Below are positions 27,501-35,778 of a DNA stretch of 64,000 bases, piece by piece. The stretch comes from Sphingosinicella sp. LHD-64 (GTDB lineage Bacteria > Pseudomonadota > Alphaproteobacteria > Sphingomonadales > Sphingomonadaceae). The position numbers and the translations under genes are program-made. Location of the stretch: the NCBI RefSeq assembly GCF_031157375.1, contig NZ_JAVIFV010000003.1, positions 310,001 through 374,000 of the forward strand, given 5' to 3'. Positions within the stretch are counted from its first letter, which is position 1; each line of letters starts with the position of its first letter. The notes below the pieces were generated by a model that was not told the origin of the DNA, searched no databases, and saw nothing but the letters and a program-made list of their open reading frames with translations.

Positions 27501-29666
27501 ATGAACGTGGTGCTCATTGCGATAGGCTGCGGGCTTGTCGCCGTATTGTACGGCATACTCACATCGATGCAGGTCCTGCGCGCCTCCGCCGGCAACGAGC
27601 GGATGGTCGCGGTCGCCGCCGCCATCCAAGAGGGCGCCAAGGCCTATCTCGGGCGCCAGTACACCACCATCGCCATCGTCGGCGTCGTGGTCGCAGTCCT
27701 CGTCGGACTGTTCCTCGGCGTGAATGCTGCGATCGGCTTCGTCATCGGCGCGATCCTTTCCGGCGCCGCCGGCTATATCGGCATGAACATCTCGGTCCGC
27801 GCCAACGTGCGCACCGCGGAGGCCGCCCGCACCAGCCTGCAGAGCGGCCTCACCGTCGCCTTCCGCGCCGGGGCGATCACCGGCATGCTGGTCGCCGGCC
27901 TCGCGCTCCTCGCCATCGCGGGCTTCTTCTACGTGCTCGTCGCGGTGCAGGGGCATCAGCCCAACGACCGCGCCGTCATCGACGCGCTCGTCGCGCTCGC
28001 CTTCGGCGCCTCCTTGATCTCGATCTTCGCCCGCCTCGGCGGCGGCATCTTCACCAAGGCGGCCGACGTCGGCGCCGACCTGGTCGGCAAGGTCGAGGCC
28101 GGCATCCCCGAGGACGATCCCCGCAACCCGGCGGTGATCGCCGACAATGTGGGCGACAATGTCGGCGACTGCGCCGGCATGGCCGCCGACCTGTTCGAGA
28201 CCTATGTCGTCACCGTCGGCGCCACCATGGTGCTGATCGCCCTGCTGGTGCAGGCGGGCGCGGAGCAGATGACCGCGCTGATGAGTCTGCCGCTGATCAT
28301 CGGCGGCGTCTGCATCATCACCTCGATCATCGGCACCTACATGGTGCGCCTCGGCTCCTCCAACTCGATCATGGGCGCGCTTTACAAGGGCTTCTGGACC
28401 ACCGCGATCCTCTCGGTCCCGGCGATCCTCTATGTCACCATGCAGACGCTCGGCGACATGAACGCCGTGATCGGCGGCGCTTCGGAGGTCGACCTGCTGA
28501 TCGATCCGACCGCAGCCGCCGCGGCCGGCCAGGGCTTCACCGGCTGGGATCTCTTCTATTCGATGCTCGTCGGCCTTGCCGTTACCGGCCTCATCGTCTG
28601 GATCACCGAATATTATACCGGCACCAACTACCGCCCGGTGAAGTCGATCGCCAAGGCGTCGCAGACCGGCCACGGCACCAACGTCATCCAGGGTCTGGCG
28701 ATCAGCCTCGAATCGACCGCGCTGCCGACGCTCGTCATCTGCATCGGCATCATCGTCTCCTACCAGTTCGCCGGCCTGATCGGCATCGCCTTCGCGGCCA
28801 CCGCGATGCTGGCGCTGGCCGGCATGGTCGTCGCGCTCGACGCTTACGGCCCGGTCACCGACAATGCCGGCGGCATCGCCGAAATGTCGGGCATGGAGGA
28901 GGACGTCCGCACCCGCACCGACGCGCTCGACGCGGTCGGCAACACCACCAAGGCGGTGACCAAGGGCTATGCGATCGGCTCGGCGGGCCTCGCCGCGCTC
29001 GTCCTGTTCAGCGCCTATACGACCGATCTTCGCCAGTTCGCCGGCGAGCTCGGCGTGTCCTACGCCAACATCGACTTCACGTTGGCCAATCCCTACGTGA
29101 TCGTCGGCCTGCTGCTCGGCGCGCTGCTGCCCTATCTGTTCGGGGCGATGGGCATGACCGCGGTCGGCCGCGCCGGCGGCGCGGTGGTCGAGGAGGTGCG
29201 CGAGCAGTTCCGCAACAATCCGGGCATCATGGAGGGCACGTCGCGGCCCAATTATGCCCGGACCGTCGACCTCGTCACCAAGGCGGCGATCAAGGAGATG
29301 ATCCTCCCCTCGCTGCTGCCGGTGTTCACGCCGATCGTCGTCTATTTCGTCGTCCGCTACGTGGCGGGGCCGGAGCAGGGCTTCGCGGCGCTCGGCGCGC
29401 TCCTCATCGGCGTCATCGTCTCCGGCCTGTTCGTCGCCATCTCGATGACCTCGGGCGGCGGCGCCTGGGACAATGCCAAGAAATATATCGAGGACGGCAA
29501 TTTCGGCGGCAAGGGCTCCGAGGCGCACAAGGCCGCGGTGACCGGCGACACGGTCGGCGATCCCTACAAGGACACGGCCGGCCCGGCGGTCAATCCGATG
29601 ATCAAGATCACCAACATCGTCGCTTTGCTGCTGCTGGCGGCGCTGGCGGGCCACGGCGCTCTGTAG
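27501..29666 (+). CDS. hppA: Membrane-bound proton-pumping inorganic pyrophosphatase
   Basis: 721 residues with about 16 transmembrane helices. The pyrophosphate site [11 protein letters not shown] and the [13 protein letters not shown] motif are intact, as is D-N-A-G-G-I-A-E-M later. The diagnostic G-N-T-T-K-A has Lys where K+-dependent enzymes have Ala, which marks the K+-independent H+-pumping class. It couples pyrophosphate hydrolysis to proton export across the inner membrane. Monocistronic by spacing: 111 bases after thiL, and followed by a palindromic repeat. Confidence 0.97.
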   Translation: MNVVLIAIGCGLVAVLYGILTSMQVLRASAGNERMVAVAAAIQEGAKAYLGRQYTTIAIVGVVVAVLVGLFLGVNAAIGFVIGAILSGAAGYIGMNISVRANVRTAEAARTSLQSGLTVAFRAGAITGMLVAGLALLAIAGFFYVLVAVQGHQPNDRAVIDALVALAFGASLISIFARLGGGIFTKAADVGADLVGKVEAGIPEDDPRNPAVIADNVGDNVGDCAGMAADLFETYVVTVGATMVLIALLVQAGAEQMTALMSLPLIIGGVCIITSIIGTYMVRLGSSNSIMGALYKGFWTTAILSVPAILYVTMQTLGDMNAVIGGASEVDLLIDPTAAAAAGQGFTGWDLFYSMLVGLAVTGLIVWITEYYTGTNYRPVKSIAKASQTGHGTNVIQGLAISLESTALPTLVICIGIIVSYQFAGLIGIAFAATAMLALAGMVVALDAYGPVTDNAGGIAEMSGMEEDVRTRTDALDAVGNTTKAVTKGYAIGSAGLAALVLFSAYTTDLRQFAGELGVSYANIDFTLANPYVIVGLLLGALLPYLFGAMGMTAVGRAGGAVVEEVREQFRNNPGIMEGTSRPNYARTVDLVTKAAIKEMILPSLLPVFTPIVVYFVVRYVAGPEQGFAALGALLIGVIVSGLFVAISMTSGGGAWDNAKKYIEDGNFGGKGSEAHKAAVTGDTVGDPYKDTAGPAVNPMIKITNIVALLLLAALAGHGAL

Positions 29667-29690
29667 CGTCGCGCGGATTTGAATGAATTG

Positions 29691-29770
29691 TCATTGCGAG
29701 CGCAGCGAAGCAATCCAGTGCGGCTTCCGAGTTGGGCTGGATTGCTTCGTCGCTTCGCTCCTCGCAATGA
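29691..29770. repeat. Intergenic palindromic repeat, likely terminator of hppA
   Basis: TCATTGCGAGCGCAGCGAAG continues into CAATCCAG (29691-29718) and is mirrored by CTGGATTGCTTCGTCGCTTC onward (29737-29770) across an 18-base spacer. The motif TCATTGCGAG...AAGCAATCCAG is a very common interspersed repeat in proteobacterial intergenic regions. As RNA it forms a long stem-loop after hppA. Confidence 0.8.
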
Positions 29771-29805
29771 CGAAGCTGTTTTGACGTAAGATCAACGGGA
29801 ACCCA

Positions 29806-29821
29806 GACACCAAACGGTGTC
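29806..29821. promoter_or_regulatory. Small palindrome upstream of bioF
   Basis: GACACC-AAAC-GGTGTC, a perfect six-base inverted repeat 80 bases before the bioF ATG. It could be an operator; it does not match the known BioR site pattern TTATCTATAA. No firm promoter elements found nearby. Confidence 0.3.
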
Positions 29822-29900
29822 GATGTCAGGCCCGTCCGGAGCGATCCGGGCGTCCCTTATTTTGTTGCGGCGCAGCGCGGCGCGGCTATCAGGGCCGGCG

Positions 29901-31040
29901 ATGGAACGGATGGACATCTTCGCCGGCCAGCTTGCCGCGCTCGGCGAGGCCGGGCGGCTTCGGTCTCTGGCCCCGCGCCTCGGAAGAGACTTTTCCTCGA
30001 ACGACTATCTGGGCCTCGCCGGCGACCCTGACATCGCCCGCGCCGTCGCAGAGGCGGTCGTTCGCGGCGTGCCGGCCGGATCCGGCGGCTCACGCCTGCT
30101 GCGCGGCAATCATCCCGAACACGAGGCGCTCGAGGACAAGGCCGCCCGTTTCTTCGGTTCCGAGACCGCGCTCTATTTCTCGAGCGGCTTCGCGGCCAAC
30201 ATGGCGCTGTTCGCGACCCTGCCCCAGTCGGGCGACCTCGTCGTCGCCGACGAGCTGGTCCACGCCAGCGCCCATGAGGGCCTGCGCCGCAGCCGCGCCG
30301 AGCATCGCTTCGCCAGTCACAACGACGCGGACGCCTTTGCCGACATCGTCGCGGAGTGGCGGTCCGCCGGTGGTCGCGGCCGCGTCTGGCTGGCCTTCGA
30401 GACGGTCTACAGCATGGAAGGGGACGTCGGCCCGATCGACGACCTCGCCGCCATCGCCCGCGCCGAGGACGGCTGGCTGCTGATCGACGAAGCCCATGCG
30501 ACCGGCGTGTTCGGCCCGGGCGGGCGCGGCCTCGCCGCCCATCTCGACGGCGCCGGCAATGTCGTGTCGCTCCACACCTGCGGCAAAGGTCTCGGGGTCG
30601 AGGGCGCCCTGGTGTGCGCCCCTCGCATCATCGTCGACTTCCTGGTCAACCGCGCCCGCAGCTTCATCTTCTCCACCGCGCCTTCGCCGCTGATGGCCGT
30701 CGCCGCCGGCGCCGCGCTCGACCGCTGCGCGCGCGGCGATGATCTGAGAGCCCGCCTCGATGCACTGCGCGATCATGCCGGCGCCCTGCTCGGCGCGCGT
30801 TTCGGGCTGCCGGCGCCGGCGAGCCAGATCATCCCGTTCGTGCTCGGCGACGAACGCCGGGCCATGGCGGCGGCCGGGGCGCTGCGCGCCGCCGGCTTCG
30901 ACGTGCGCGGCATCCGCCCGCCGACCGTTCCGGACGACACCTCGCGGCTGCGCATCTCGCTTACGCTCAATGTCGGTACACATGATGTCGACGATCTCGC
31001 CGAAGCGCTCGCCGCGGTGCTGGAATGCGTGCCCGCGTGA
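29901..31040 (+). CDS. bioF: 8-amino-7-oxononanoate synthase
   Basis: 379 residues from the ATG at 29901 (the frame is open further upstream but that part is not protein-like). Typical BioF/AONS class II PLP fold: S-S-N-D-Y-L-G-L near residue 40, G-S-G-G-S-R-L-L-R-G-N-H, the F-S-S-G-F-A-A-N segment, D-E-A-H-A-T-G-V-F-G near residue 200, and the PLP lysine in H-T-C-G-K-G-L-G. It condenses pimeloyl-CoA or pimeloyl-ACP with alanine. First gene of bioFDA, with overlapping reading frames downstream. bioB and the pimeloyl-forming genes are not in the window. A serine palmitoyltransferase-type relative is possible but bioD and bioA adjacent decide it. Confidence 0.93.
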   Translation: MERMDIFAGQLAALGEAGRLRSLAPRLGRDFSSNDYLGLAGDPDIARAVAEAVVRGVPAGSGGSRLLRGNHPEHEALEDKAARFFGSETALYFSSGFAANMALFATLPQSGDLVVADELVHASAHEGLRRSRAEHRFASHNDADAFADIVAEWRSAGGRGRVWLAFETVYSMEGDVGPIDDLAAIARAEDGWLLIDEAHATGVFGPGGRGLAAHLDGAGNVVSLHTCGKGLGVEGALVCAPRIIVDFLVNRARSFIFSTAPSPLMAVAAGAALDRCARGDDLRARLDALRDHAGALLGARFGLPAPASQIIPFVLGDERRAMAAAGALRAAGFDVRGIRPPTVPDDTSRLRISLTLNVGTHDVDDLAEALAAVLECVPA

Positions 31041-31672
31041 CCCGCCCGATCGTCGTCACCGGCACCGACACCGGCATCGGCAAGACCGTCTTCGCCGCCG
31101 GCCTCGCCGGCCTGCTCGGCGGCCATTACTGGAAACCCGTCCAGGCCGGCACGGACCCTGAGGGCGACAGCGAGACGGTGGCGCGCCTCTCCGGCCTGCC
31201 GCGCGACCGCATCCTGTCCGAAGCCTATCGGCTGAAGCTCGCGGCGTCACCGCACCTTGCCGCCCGGGAAGAGGGCGTCTCGATCGAAACCGGTCGCCTG
31301 GCCATCCCCGAAGTGAAGGGGCCGCTCGTGATCGAAGGTGCCGGCGGGGCGCTGGTCCCGCTCGACGAGGCCCTGCTCTTCGCCGATGTCTTCGCGATCT
31401 GGGGTGCTCCGGTGCTCGTCTGCGCCCGCACCGGGCTTGGCACGATCAACCACAGCCTGCTGACCGTCCGCGCATTGCGGGCCCTCGACGTCGACGTGAT
31501 CGGCCTCGCCTTCATCGGCGACCCTCATCCCGAGAACGCGCGGATCGTGCCGAAGCTCGCCGGCGTGCCGTCGCTGGGCCGCCTGCCCTGGCTGGACCCG
31601 CTCACCCCCGGCGCCCTGGCCGAGGCGATGCGTACGCACATCGACATCGTGCCGCTGGCGAGGGCGCTGTGA
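31025..31672 (+). CDS. bioD: Dethiobiotin synthase
   Basis: 215 residues. P-loop G-T-D-T-G-I-G-K-T near residue 13, W-K-P-V-Q-A-G, and E-G-A-G-G-A-L-V-P-L near residue 103 are the BioD signatures. It carboxylates 7,8-diaminononanoate and closes the ureido ring with CO2 and ATP. The ATG at 31025 overlaps the bioF end by 16 bases; a GTG at 31037 overlapping the bioF stop is an alternative. The stop overlaps the bioA GTG. Confidence 0.95.
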   Translation: MRARVTRPIVVTGTDTGIGKTVFAAGLAGLLGGHYWKPVQAGTDPEGDSETVARLSGLPRDRILSEAYRLKLAASPHLAAREEGVSIETGRLAIPEVKGPLVIEGAGGALVPLDEALLFADVFAIWGAPVLVCARTGLGTINHSLLTVRALRALDVDVIGLAFIGDPHPENARIVPKLAGVPSLGRLPWLDPLTPGALAEAMRTHIDIVPLARAL

Positions 31673-32943
31673 CCTCCCCGGTCTGGCATCCCTTCACCCA
31701 GCACGGCCTCGACGAACCGATCCCGCAGGTCGTCCGCGGCGAGGGGGCGGTGCTGCATTGCGCCGACGGGACGACCCTGATCGACGCGGTCTCGAGCTGG
31801 TGGGTGACGACCCACGGCCATTGCCATCCGCGGATCGTCGCGGCGATCGCCGAGCAGGCGGCGCGGCTCGATCAGCTCATCTTCGCCGGCTACACCCACG
31901 AGCCGGCCGAGACTGTGGCACGCGGCCTGATCGCGCTCGCCCCGGAAGGCCTGAGCCGCGTCTTCTTCTCGGACAGCGGCTCCACCGCCGTCGAGGTCGC
32001 GCTCAAGATGGCGCTCGGCTTCTGGCACCGCCGGGGCGACCCGCGCCACCGCATCCTCGTGCTGGAATATGGCTATCACGGCGACACGATCGGCGCGATG
32101 TCGGTCGGCGCGCGCGGGGTGTTCAACCGGCGCTACGAGCCGCTGCTGTTCGACGTCGGCACGATCCCGTTCCCGGCAGAAGCGAACGCCCAGGCGACGC
32201 TCGACGCCCTCGATGCCGCCTGTCGCGACACCACAGCGCCGCCGGCCGCCTTCATCGTCGAGCCGCTGCTGCTCGGCGCCGGCGGCATGTTGACCTATCC
32301 GGCGCCCATCCTCGCTGAAATGGCAGCGATCTGCCAGCGGCACGGCGTCCTGATGATCGCCGACGAGATCCTGACCGGCTGGGGCCGGACCGGCACGCTC
32401 TTCGCCTGCGAGCAGGCGGGGGTCGCGCCCGACATCATGTGCGTCGCCAAGGGCATCACCGGCGGCGCGCTGCCGCTCGCCGCGACGCTGGCGAGCGAAC
32501 CGATCTTCGAGGCGCATCTCTCGCGCGACCGCGCCGACATGTTCTACCATTCGAGCAGCTACACCGCGAACCCGATCGCCTGCGCCGCCGCGGTGGCGAA
32601 CCTCGCCATCTGGCGCGAGGAAGACGTGCTGGGACGGATCGATGCGCTCTCGACGATCATGGCTGGAGAGCTCGCCAGGCTGGCCGGCCACCCCGCGCTT
32701 GAGAGCCCGCGGCAGATCGGCTGCGTCGCCGCGATCGATCTCCGGACGGCCAGCGGCGGCTATCTCTCGGATGTGGCGCCGGCGCTGCGCGCCTTCTTCC
32801 TCGACCGCGGCCTGCTGCTGCGCCCGCTCGGCAACGTCCTCTACGTGATGCCGCCCTACTGCACGAGCACCGCGCAGATCGGCGACATCTTCGCCGCGAT
32901 CGGCGACGCGGCGAACCGTTTCGGCGCGAAACATTCCGCCTGA
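31669..32943 (+). CDS. bioA: Adenosylmethionine-8-amino-7-oxononanoate aminotransferase
   Basis: 424 residues, PLP class III. It opens with W-H-P-F-T-Q-H, the BioA N-terminal hallmark, followed by S-S-W-W-V-T-T-H-G-H, F-F-S-D-S-G-S-T-A-V-E-V-A, D-E-I-L-T-G-W-G-R-T-G and the catalytic lysine in C-V-A-K-G-I-T-G-G. It transfers the amino group of S-adenosylmethionine to make 7,8-diaminononanoate. The start is GTG at 31669, overlapping the bioD stop by four bases (GTGA), so the three bio genes are translationally coupled. Confidence 0.96.
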   Translation: MTSPVWHPFTQHGLDEPIPQVVRGEGAVLHCADGTTLIDAVSSWWVTTHGHCHPRIVAAIAEQAARLDQLIFAGYTHEPAETVARGLIALAPEGLSRVFFSDSGSTAVEVALKMALGFWHRRGDPRHRILVLEYGYHGDTIGAMSVGARGVFNRRYEPLLFDVGTIPFPAEANAQATLDALDAACRDTTAPPAAFIVEPLLLGAGGMLTYPAPILAEMAAICQRHGVLMIADEILTGWGRTGTLFACEQAGVAPDIMCVAKGITGGALPLAATLASEPIFEAHLSRDRADMFYHSSSYTANPIACAAAVANLAIWREEDVLGRIDALSTIMAGELARLAGHPALESPRQIGCVAAIDLRTASGGYLSDVAPALRAFFLDRGLLLRPLGNVLYVMPPYCTSTAQIGDIFAAIGDAANRFGAKHSA

Positions 32944-33012
32944 GGCGCAGGGTTCCCTTTTCGCGGGCCAGCCGCTAAGGGCGTTCGGAATTTTTTCGAA
33001 GCAAGGATGTGA

Positions 33013-33231
33013 ATGGCCAAGGAAGAACTTCTCGAGATGCGCGGGCAGGTGGTCGAGCTGCTGCCCAACGCCATGTTCCGCGTGAAGCTGGAGAACGGCC
33101 ATGAGATCCTGGGCCACACCGCCGGCAAGATGCGCAAGAACCGCATCCGCGTGCTGACCGGCGACGAGGTGCTGGTCGAGCTCACCCCTTATGATCTGAC
33201 CAAGGGTCGGATTACCTACCGCTTCAAATAG
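33013..33231 (+). CDS. infA: Translation initiation factor IF-1
   Basis: 72 residues, the universal IF-1 size: the OB-fold with [14 protein letters not shown] and the [11 protein letters not shown] and G-R-I-T-Y-R segments. It binds the A site of the 30S subunit at initiation. It stands first in infA-maf-RNase E/G-yacG, an arrangement common in alphaproteobacteria. AAGGATG lies just upstream. Confidence 0.98.
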   Translation: MAKEELLEMRGQVVELLPNAMFRVKLENGHEILGHTAGKMRKNRIRVLTGDEVLVELTPYDLTKGRITYRFK

Positions 33232-33246
33232 GCGCGGGACCGCGAC

Positions 33247-33816
33247 ATGCGGCTCGTGCTTGCCTCCTCATCGCCCCGCCGGCGCGAGCTGCTCGCGCGC
33301 ATCGGTGTGGTGCCGGCGCGCCTCGCATCGCCTGACATCGACGAGGAACCGTGCCCCGGCGAGTTCCCGCGCCCCTATGTCCTGCGCCTGGCCGAGGAGA
33401 AGGCGAAGGCGGTCGAACGGGCGCCGGATGAGATCGTCCTTGCCGGCGACACCACCGTCGCGGTCGGCCGCCGCATCCTCGGCAAGCCGGAGGACGAGGC
33501 GGACCTGCGCCGCATGCTCGCGCTTCTCTCGGGACGCCGCCACCATTGCTACTCCGCCGTCTGCGTGGTCGGCCCGGACGATCGCGCCCGCACCCGCGTC
33601 TCCGACACGATCGTCGCGTTCAAGCGCCTGACCGCTCGGGAGATCGACCGCTACGTCGCCGGCGGGGAGGGCATGGGCAAGGCCGGCGGCTATGCGATCC
33701 AGGGTCTCGCCGAAGCCTTCGTCCGCTACCTCGCCGGCAGCCACTCGGGCGTCGTCGGCCTGCCGGTCTTCGAAACCCGCGCCTTGCTCGAGGCCGCCGG
33801 ATACGATCTTGGCTGA
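33247..33816 (+). CDS. maf: Maf family nucleotide pyrophosphatase
   Basis: 189 residues. It starts L-V-L-A-S-S-S-P-R-R-R-E-L-L, the Maf signature. The acidic/lysine active-site set E-E-K-A near residue 50, A-G-D-T-T-V near residue 67 and the K-A-G-G-Y-A-I-Q-G motif near residue 140 are all present. The family hydrolyses dTTP/UTP or modified nucleotides; the exact subtype is not resolved. It follows infA by 15 bases and its stop overlaps the next gene. Confidence 0.95.
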   Translation: MRLVLASSSPRRRELLARIGVVPARLASPDIDEEPCPGEFPRPYVLRLAEEKAKAVERAPDEIVLAGDTTVAVGRRILGKPEDEADLRRMLALLSGRRHHCYSAVCVVGPDDRARTRVSDTIVAFKRLTAREIDRYVAGGEGMGKAGGYAIQGLAEAFVRYLAGSHSGVVGLPVFETRALLEAAGYDLG

Positions 33817-34780
33817 GTGGCTCTACGAGGACGGGATCGGCGAGAACCGCGCGATCCTGGTCGAGGACGACACGATCGTCGAGGCCGTCATCGAATTGCC
33901 CGCCACGATCCGCGCCGGGGCCATCCTTCCCGCCCGGCTGACCTCGATCCTGATCCCCGGGCGGCGCGGCATCGCCGCGCTCGACGGCGGCGAAGAGGCG
34001 CTGATCGAGCCGCTGCCGAAGGCGCTGACCGAAGGCGCCGCCTTCCGCGCCGAGATCCTGCGGGAGGCGATTCCGGAACCCGGCCATCTCAAGCGTGCCG
34101 TGGGCCGCGCGACCGACGCGGACTTGCGTGCCGGGCCGGCGCTCAGCGAAAGACTCGGGGTCGGCGCGGCATCCGCTCATGGGCCCGATCGTTTTGAGCA
34201 GGCCGGATGGTCGGAGCTGCTCGAACAGGCGGCGACGGGGGAGATTCCCTTTCAGGGCGGATCGCTGCGGATGAGCCTGACCCCGGCCATGACGCTGTTC
34301 GATGTCGATGGCCCGCTGGCGCCGGCGGAGCTAGCGGAAGCGGGCGCGCGGGCCGCAGCCGAAGCGGTCCGGCGCCTCGGCATCGGCGGCTCGATCGGCA
34401 TCGACCTGCCGACCGTGCCCGACAAGGCCGCACGCCAGCGCGCCGCGGCCGCGATCGACGTGGTCCTGCCGCAACCGTTCGAGCGCACCGCGGTCAACGG
34501 CTTCGGTTTCCTCCAGATCGTCCGTCGCCGCCAGCGCCCGTCGGTTCCGGAGATCGTGCAGGGCGACCCGTTGGGCGCCGCGGCCCGGGCGCTGCTCCGC
34601 CGGGCGGAGCGGATGGTCGGCGCGGTGACACTCCAGGCCGCACCCGCCGTGATCGGCCATATCGAGGCGCAGCCCGGCTGGGTCGCCGCGCTCGCCCGCC
34701 GCACCGGCGGCGCGGTCGCCTTGCGGGCCGAGCCCGGCCTCGCCATATCGGCCGGACATGCCCAGATCTCCCAAAGCTGA
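33809..34780 (+). CDS. RNase E/G family protein (short form)
   Basis: 323 residues, shorter than RNase E or G. It opens M-A-E-W-L-Y-E-D-G-I-G-E-N-R-A-I-L-V, the family N terminus, with the catalytic region P-A-M-T-L-F-D-V-D-G near residue 162 and G-S-I-G-I-D-L-P-T-V near residue 205 providing the two acidic metal ligands. The S1 subdomain is reduced and the Zn-link and C-terminal scaffold of full RNase E are absent. Family role: 5'-end-dependent RNA cleavage. The start is TTG at 33809, overlapping maf by eight bases; the family N-terminal motif begins right there, which decides it. It overlaps yacG at the end. Confidence 0.87.
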   Translation: MAEWLYEDGIGENRAILVEDDTIVEAVIELPATIRAGAILPARLTSILIPGRRGIAALDGGEEALIEPLPKALTEGAAFRAEILREAIPEPGHLKRAVGRATDADLRAGPALSERLGVGAASAHGPDRFEQAGWSELLEQAATGEIPFQGGSLRMSLTPAMTLFDVDGPLAPAELAEAGARAAAEAVRRLGIGGSIGIDLPTVPDKAARQRAAAAIDVVLPQPFERTAVNGFGFLQIVRRRQRPSVPEIVQGDPLGAAARALLRRAERMVGAVTLQAAPAVIGHIEAQPGWVAALARRTGGAVALRAEPGLAISAGHAQISQS

Positions 34781-34946
34781 CGCCTGCCCGCTCTGCGGCA
34801 AGCCGGCGACATCCTCGGCGAAGCCCTTCTGCAGCCAAGGCTGCCGCGACCGCGACCTCCTGAACTGGCTCGGCGACGCCTATCGCGTCCCCGCCGGACC
34901 GGCGGAGGACGAGGAAGGCACGGACGGGCTGGACAGGGAGGCCTAG
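34758..34946 (+). CDS. yacG: DNA gyrase inhibitor YacG (zinc protein)
   Basis: 62 residues with the YacG zinc finger C-P-L-C-G-K near residue 10 and F-C-S-Q-G-C-R-D-R-D-L-L-N-W-L following, the standard family signature, then an acidic tail. It binds GyrB and blocks gyrase activity in enterobacteria. The ATG is 23 bases inside the RNase E/G gene, so the two are coupled. It is the last protein gene before tRNA-Phe. Confidence 0.93.
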   Translation: MPRSPKADACPLCGKPATSSAKPFCSQGCRDRDLLNWLGDAYRVPAGPAEDEEGTDGLDREA

Positions 34947-34961
34947 GCGCCTTTATAGGCC
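34940..34961. other. Short hairpin spanning the yacG stop codon
   Basis: GGCCTA (34940-34945) and TAGGCC (34956-34961) pair across ten bases. A second stem CCCGC/GCGGG (34968-34984) lies right before the tRNA. They may separate or process yacG-tRNA transcripts; there is no T-run for a classical terminator. Confidence 0.3.
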
Positions 34962-34988
34962 CTGCTTCCCGCGACCCGAGCGGGGTGC

Positions 34989-35064
34989 GCCCAGGTAGCT
35001 CAGTTGGTAGAGCACGTGACTGAAAATCACGGTGTCGGTGGTTCGATCCCGCCCCTGGGCACCA
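34989..35064 (+). tRNA. tRNA-Phe (anticodon GAA)
   Basis: 76 bases including an encoded CCA. Acceptor stem GCCCAGG/CCTGGGC, D-stem GCTC/GAGC, anticodon stem CGTGA/TCACG with loop CTGAAAA (anticodon GAA), five-base variable loop, T-arm GGTGG-TTCGATC-CCGCC. All stems pair fully. Confidence 0.98.
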
Positions 35065-35097
35065 TCCCTTTCTGACAGCACAGCAGTCCGATTCCAC

Positions 35098-35260
35098 GCT
35101 CATGCCGAGCCTGGCTCTCTCATCGCAGCCCAAAATGCGTGAGATGACATGTGTGTTTTAACGGATTATGGCTCCACATCCGGATTGGCTCTGCTAAGGA
35201 CAAGTCAAGCGAAGCCGGTGGGCGATCGTTACCTGCGTAACGACAATGCTCGGCATGAGC
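35098..35260. repeat. 13-base perfect inverted repeat bracketing the MarR promoter region
   Basis: GCTCATGCCGAGC at 35098-35110 and its exact complement GCTCGGCATGAGC at 35248-35260 enclose 137 bases between tRNA-Phe and the MarR gene. The enclosed DNA holds the palindromic operator candidate at 35226 and an AT-rich stretch around 35155-35170. It could form a cruciform or a looping pair of sites. Confidence 0.7.
35226..35243. promoter_or_regulatory. Palindromic operator candidate for the MarR regulator
   Basis: TCGTTAC-CTGC-GTAACGA, seven-base arms, 18 bases in total, ends 52 bases before the MarR start. Size and position fit an autoregulatory MarR-family site. No second exact copy was seen at the other promoters of the island. 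Confidence 0.5.
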
Positions 35261-35295
35261 GAACCCAATAAGGACGACGAAAGGCTTCCGAATCC

Positions 35296-35769
35296 ATGGC
35301 CGACAGAAGTGCCTATGATCCAAGCAATGCCGAGTTCCGCTTGGAGAACTCGCCCTTTTACCTGATGGCGCATGCCGACTTCAAATATCACGAGGACATG
35401 GACAAGGTGCTGCACAAGCACGGTGTCTCCAAGCCGATCTACCGGATCATGACGGTCCTGCGCGAGCGGCAGCCGGCCAGCATCGGCGCCCTCGCCGAAG
35501 TGGCTCTCACCAAGAGATCGACCGTGAGCCGGATCATCGACCGGATGATCGAGCAGGGCTTGGTCACGACCGATCCCAATCCCGAGGACAATCGCATTAC
35601 CGAGGTCACGCTCACGCCTGCCGGACAGCAGACGCTGCGAAAACTCACCCCGATCGTGGGGCGCCAGTTCGTGCGGGCGATGGAGGGAGTCAGCGACCGC
35701 GACATCGCCCATCTGCTGCGTACGCTGCACAAGATCAGCCAGAATTTGAGCAAGCTGCCGATCGAATAG
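35296..35769 (+). CDS. MarR family transcriptional regulator
   Basis: 157 residues. Winged helix-turn-helix: I-Y-R-I-M-T-V-L-R-E, then I-G-A-L-A-E-V-A-L-T-K-R-S-T-V-S-R-I-I-D-R-M as HTH (about residues 65-90), and the wing D-P-N-P-E-D-N-R. Flanking helices at both ends form the dimer interface. Family members sense small aromatic molecules or phenolic acids and repress neighbouring operons. It is the only regulator at the left border of the catabolic island, converges with the amidohydrolase gene nine bases away, and has its own palindromic site upstream. Confidence 0.92.
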   Translation: MADRSAYDPSNAEFRLENSPFYLMAHADFKYHEDMDKVLHKHGVSKPIYRIMTVLRERQPASIGALAEVALTKRSTVSRIIDRMIEQGLVTTDPNPEDNRITEVTLTPAGQQTLRKLTPIVGRQFVRAMEGVSDRDIAHLLRTLHKISQNLSKLPIE

Positions 35770-35778
35770 GCGGCCTGC

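Noticed and set aside
26340-29654. A 1104-residue minus-strand frame across thiL and hppA
   Set aside because: Antisense shadow; rich in His/Asp/Arg/Gly without hydrophobic pattern, while the plus strand encodes known proteins.
34989-35300. Integrated genomic island at tRNA-Phe
   Set aside because: No integrase and no direct repeat of the tRNA 3' end was seen; only the inverted 13-mer nearby is unusual.
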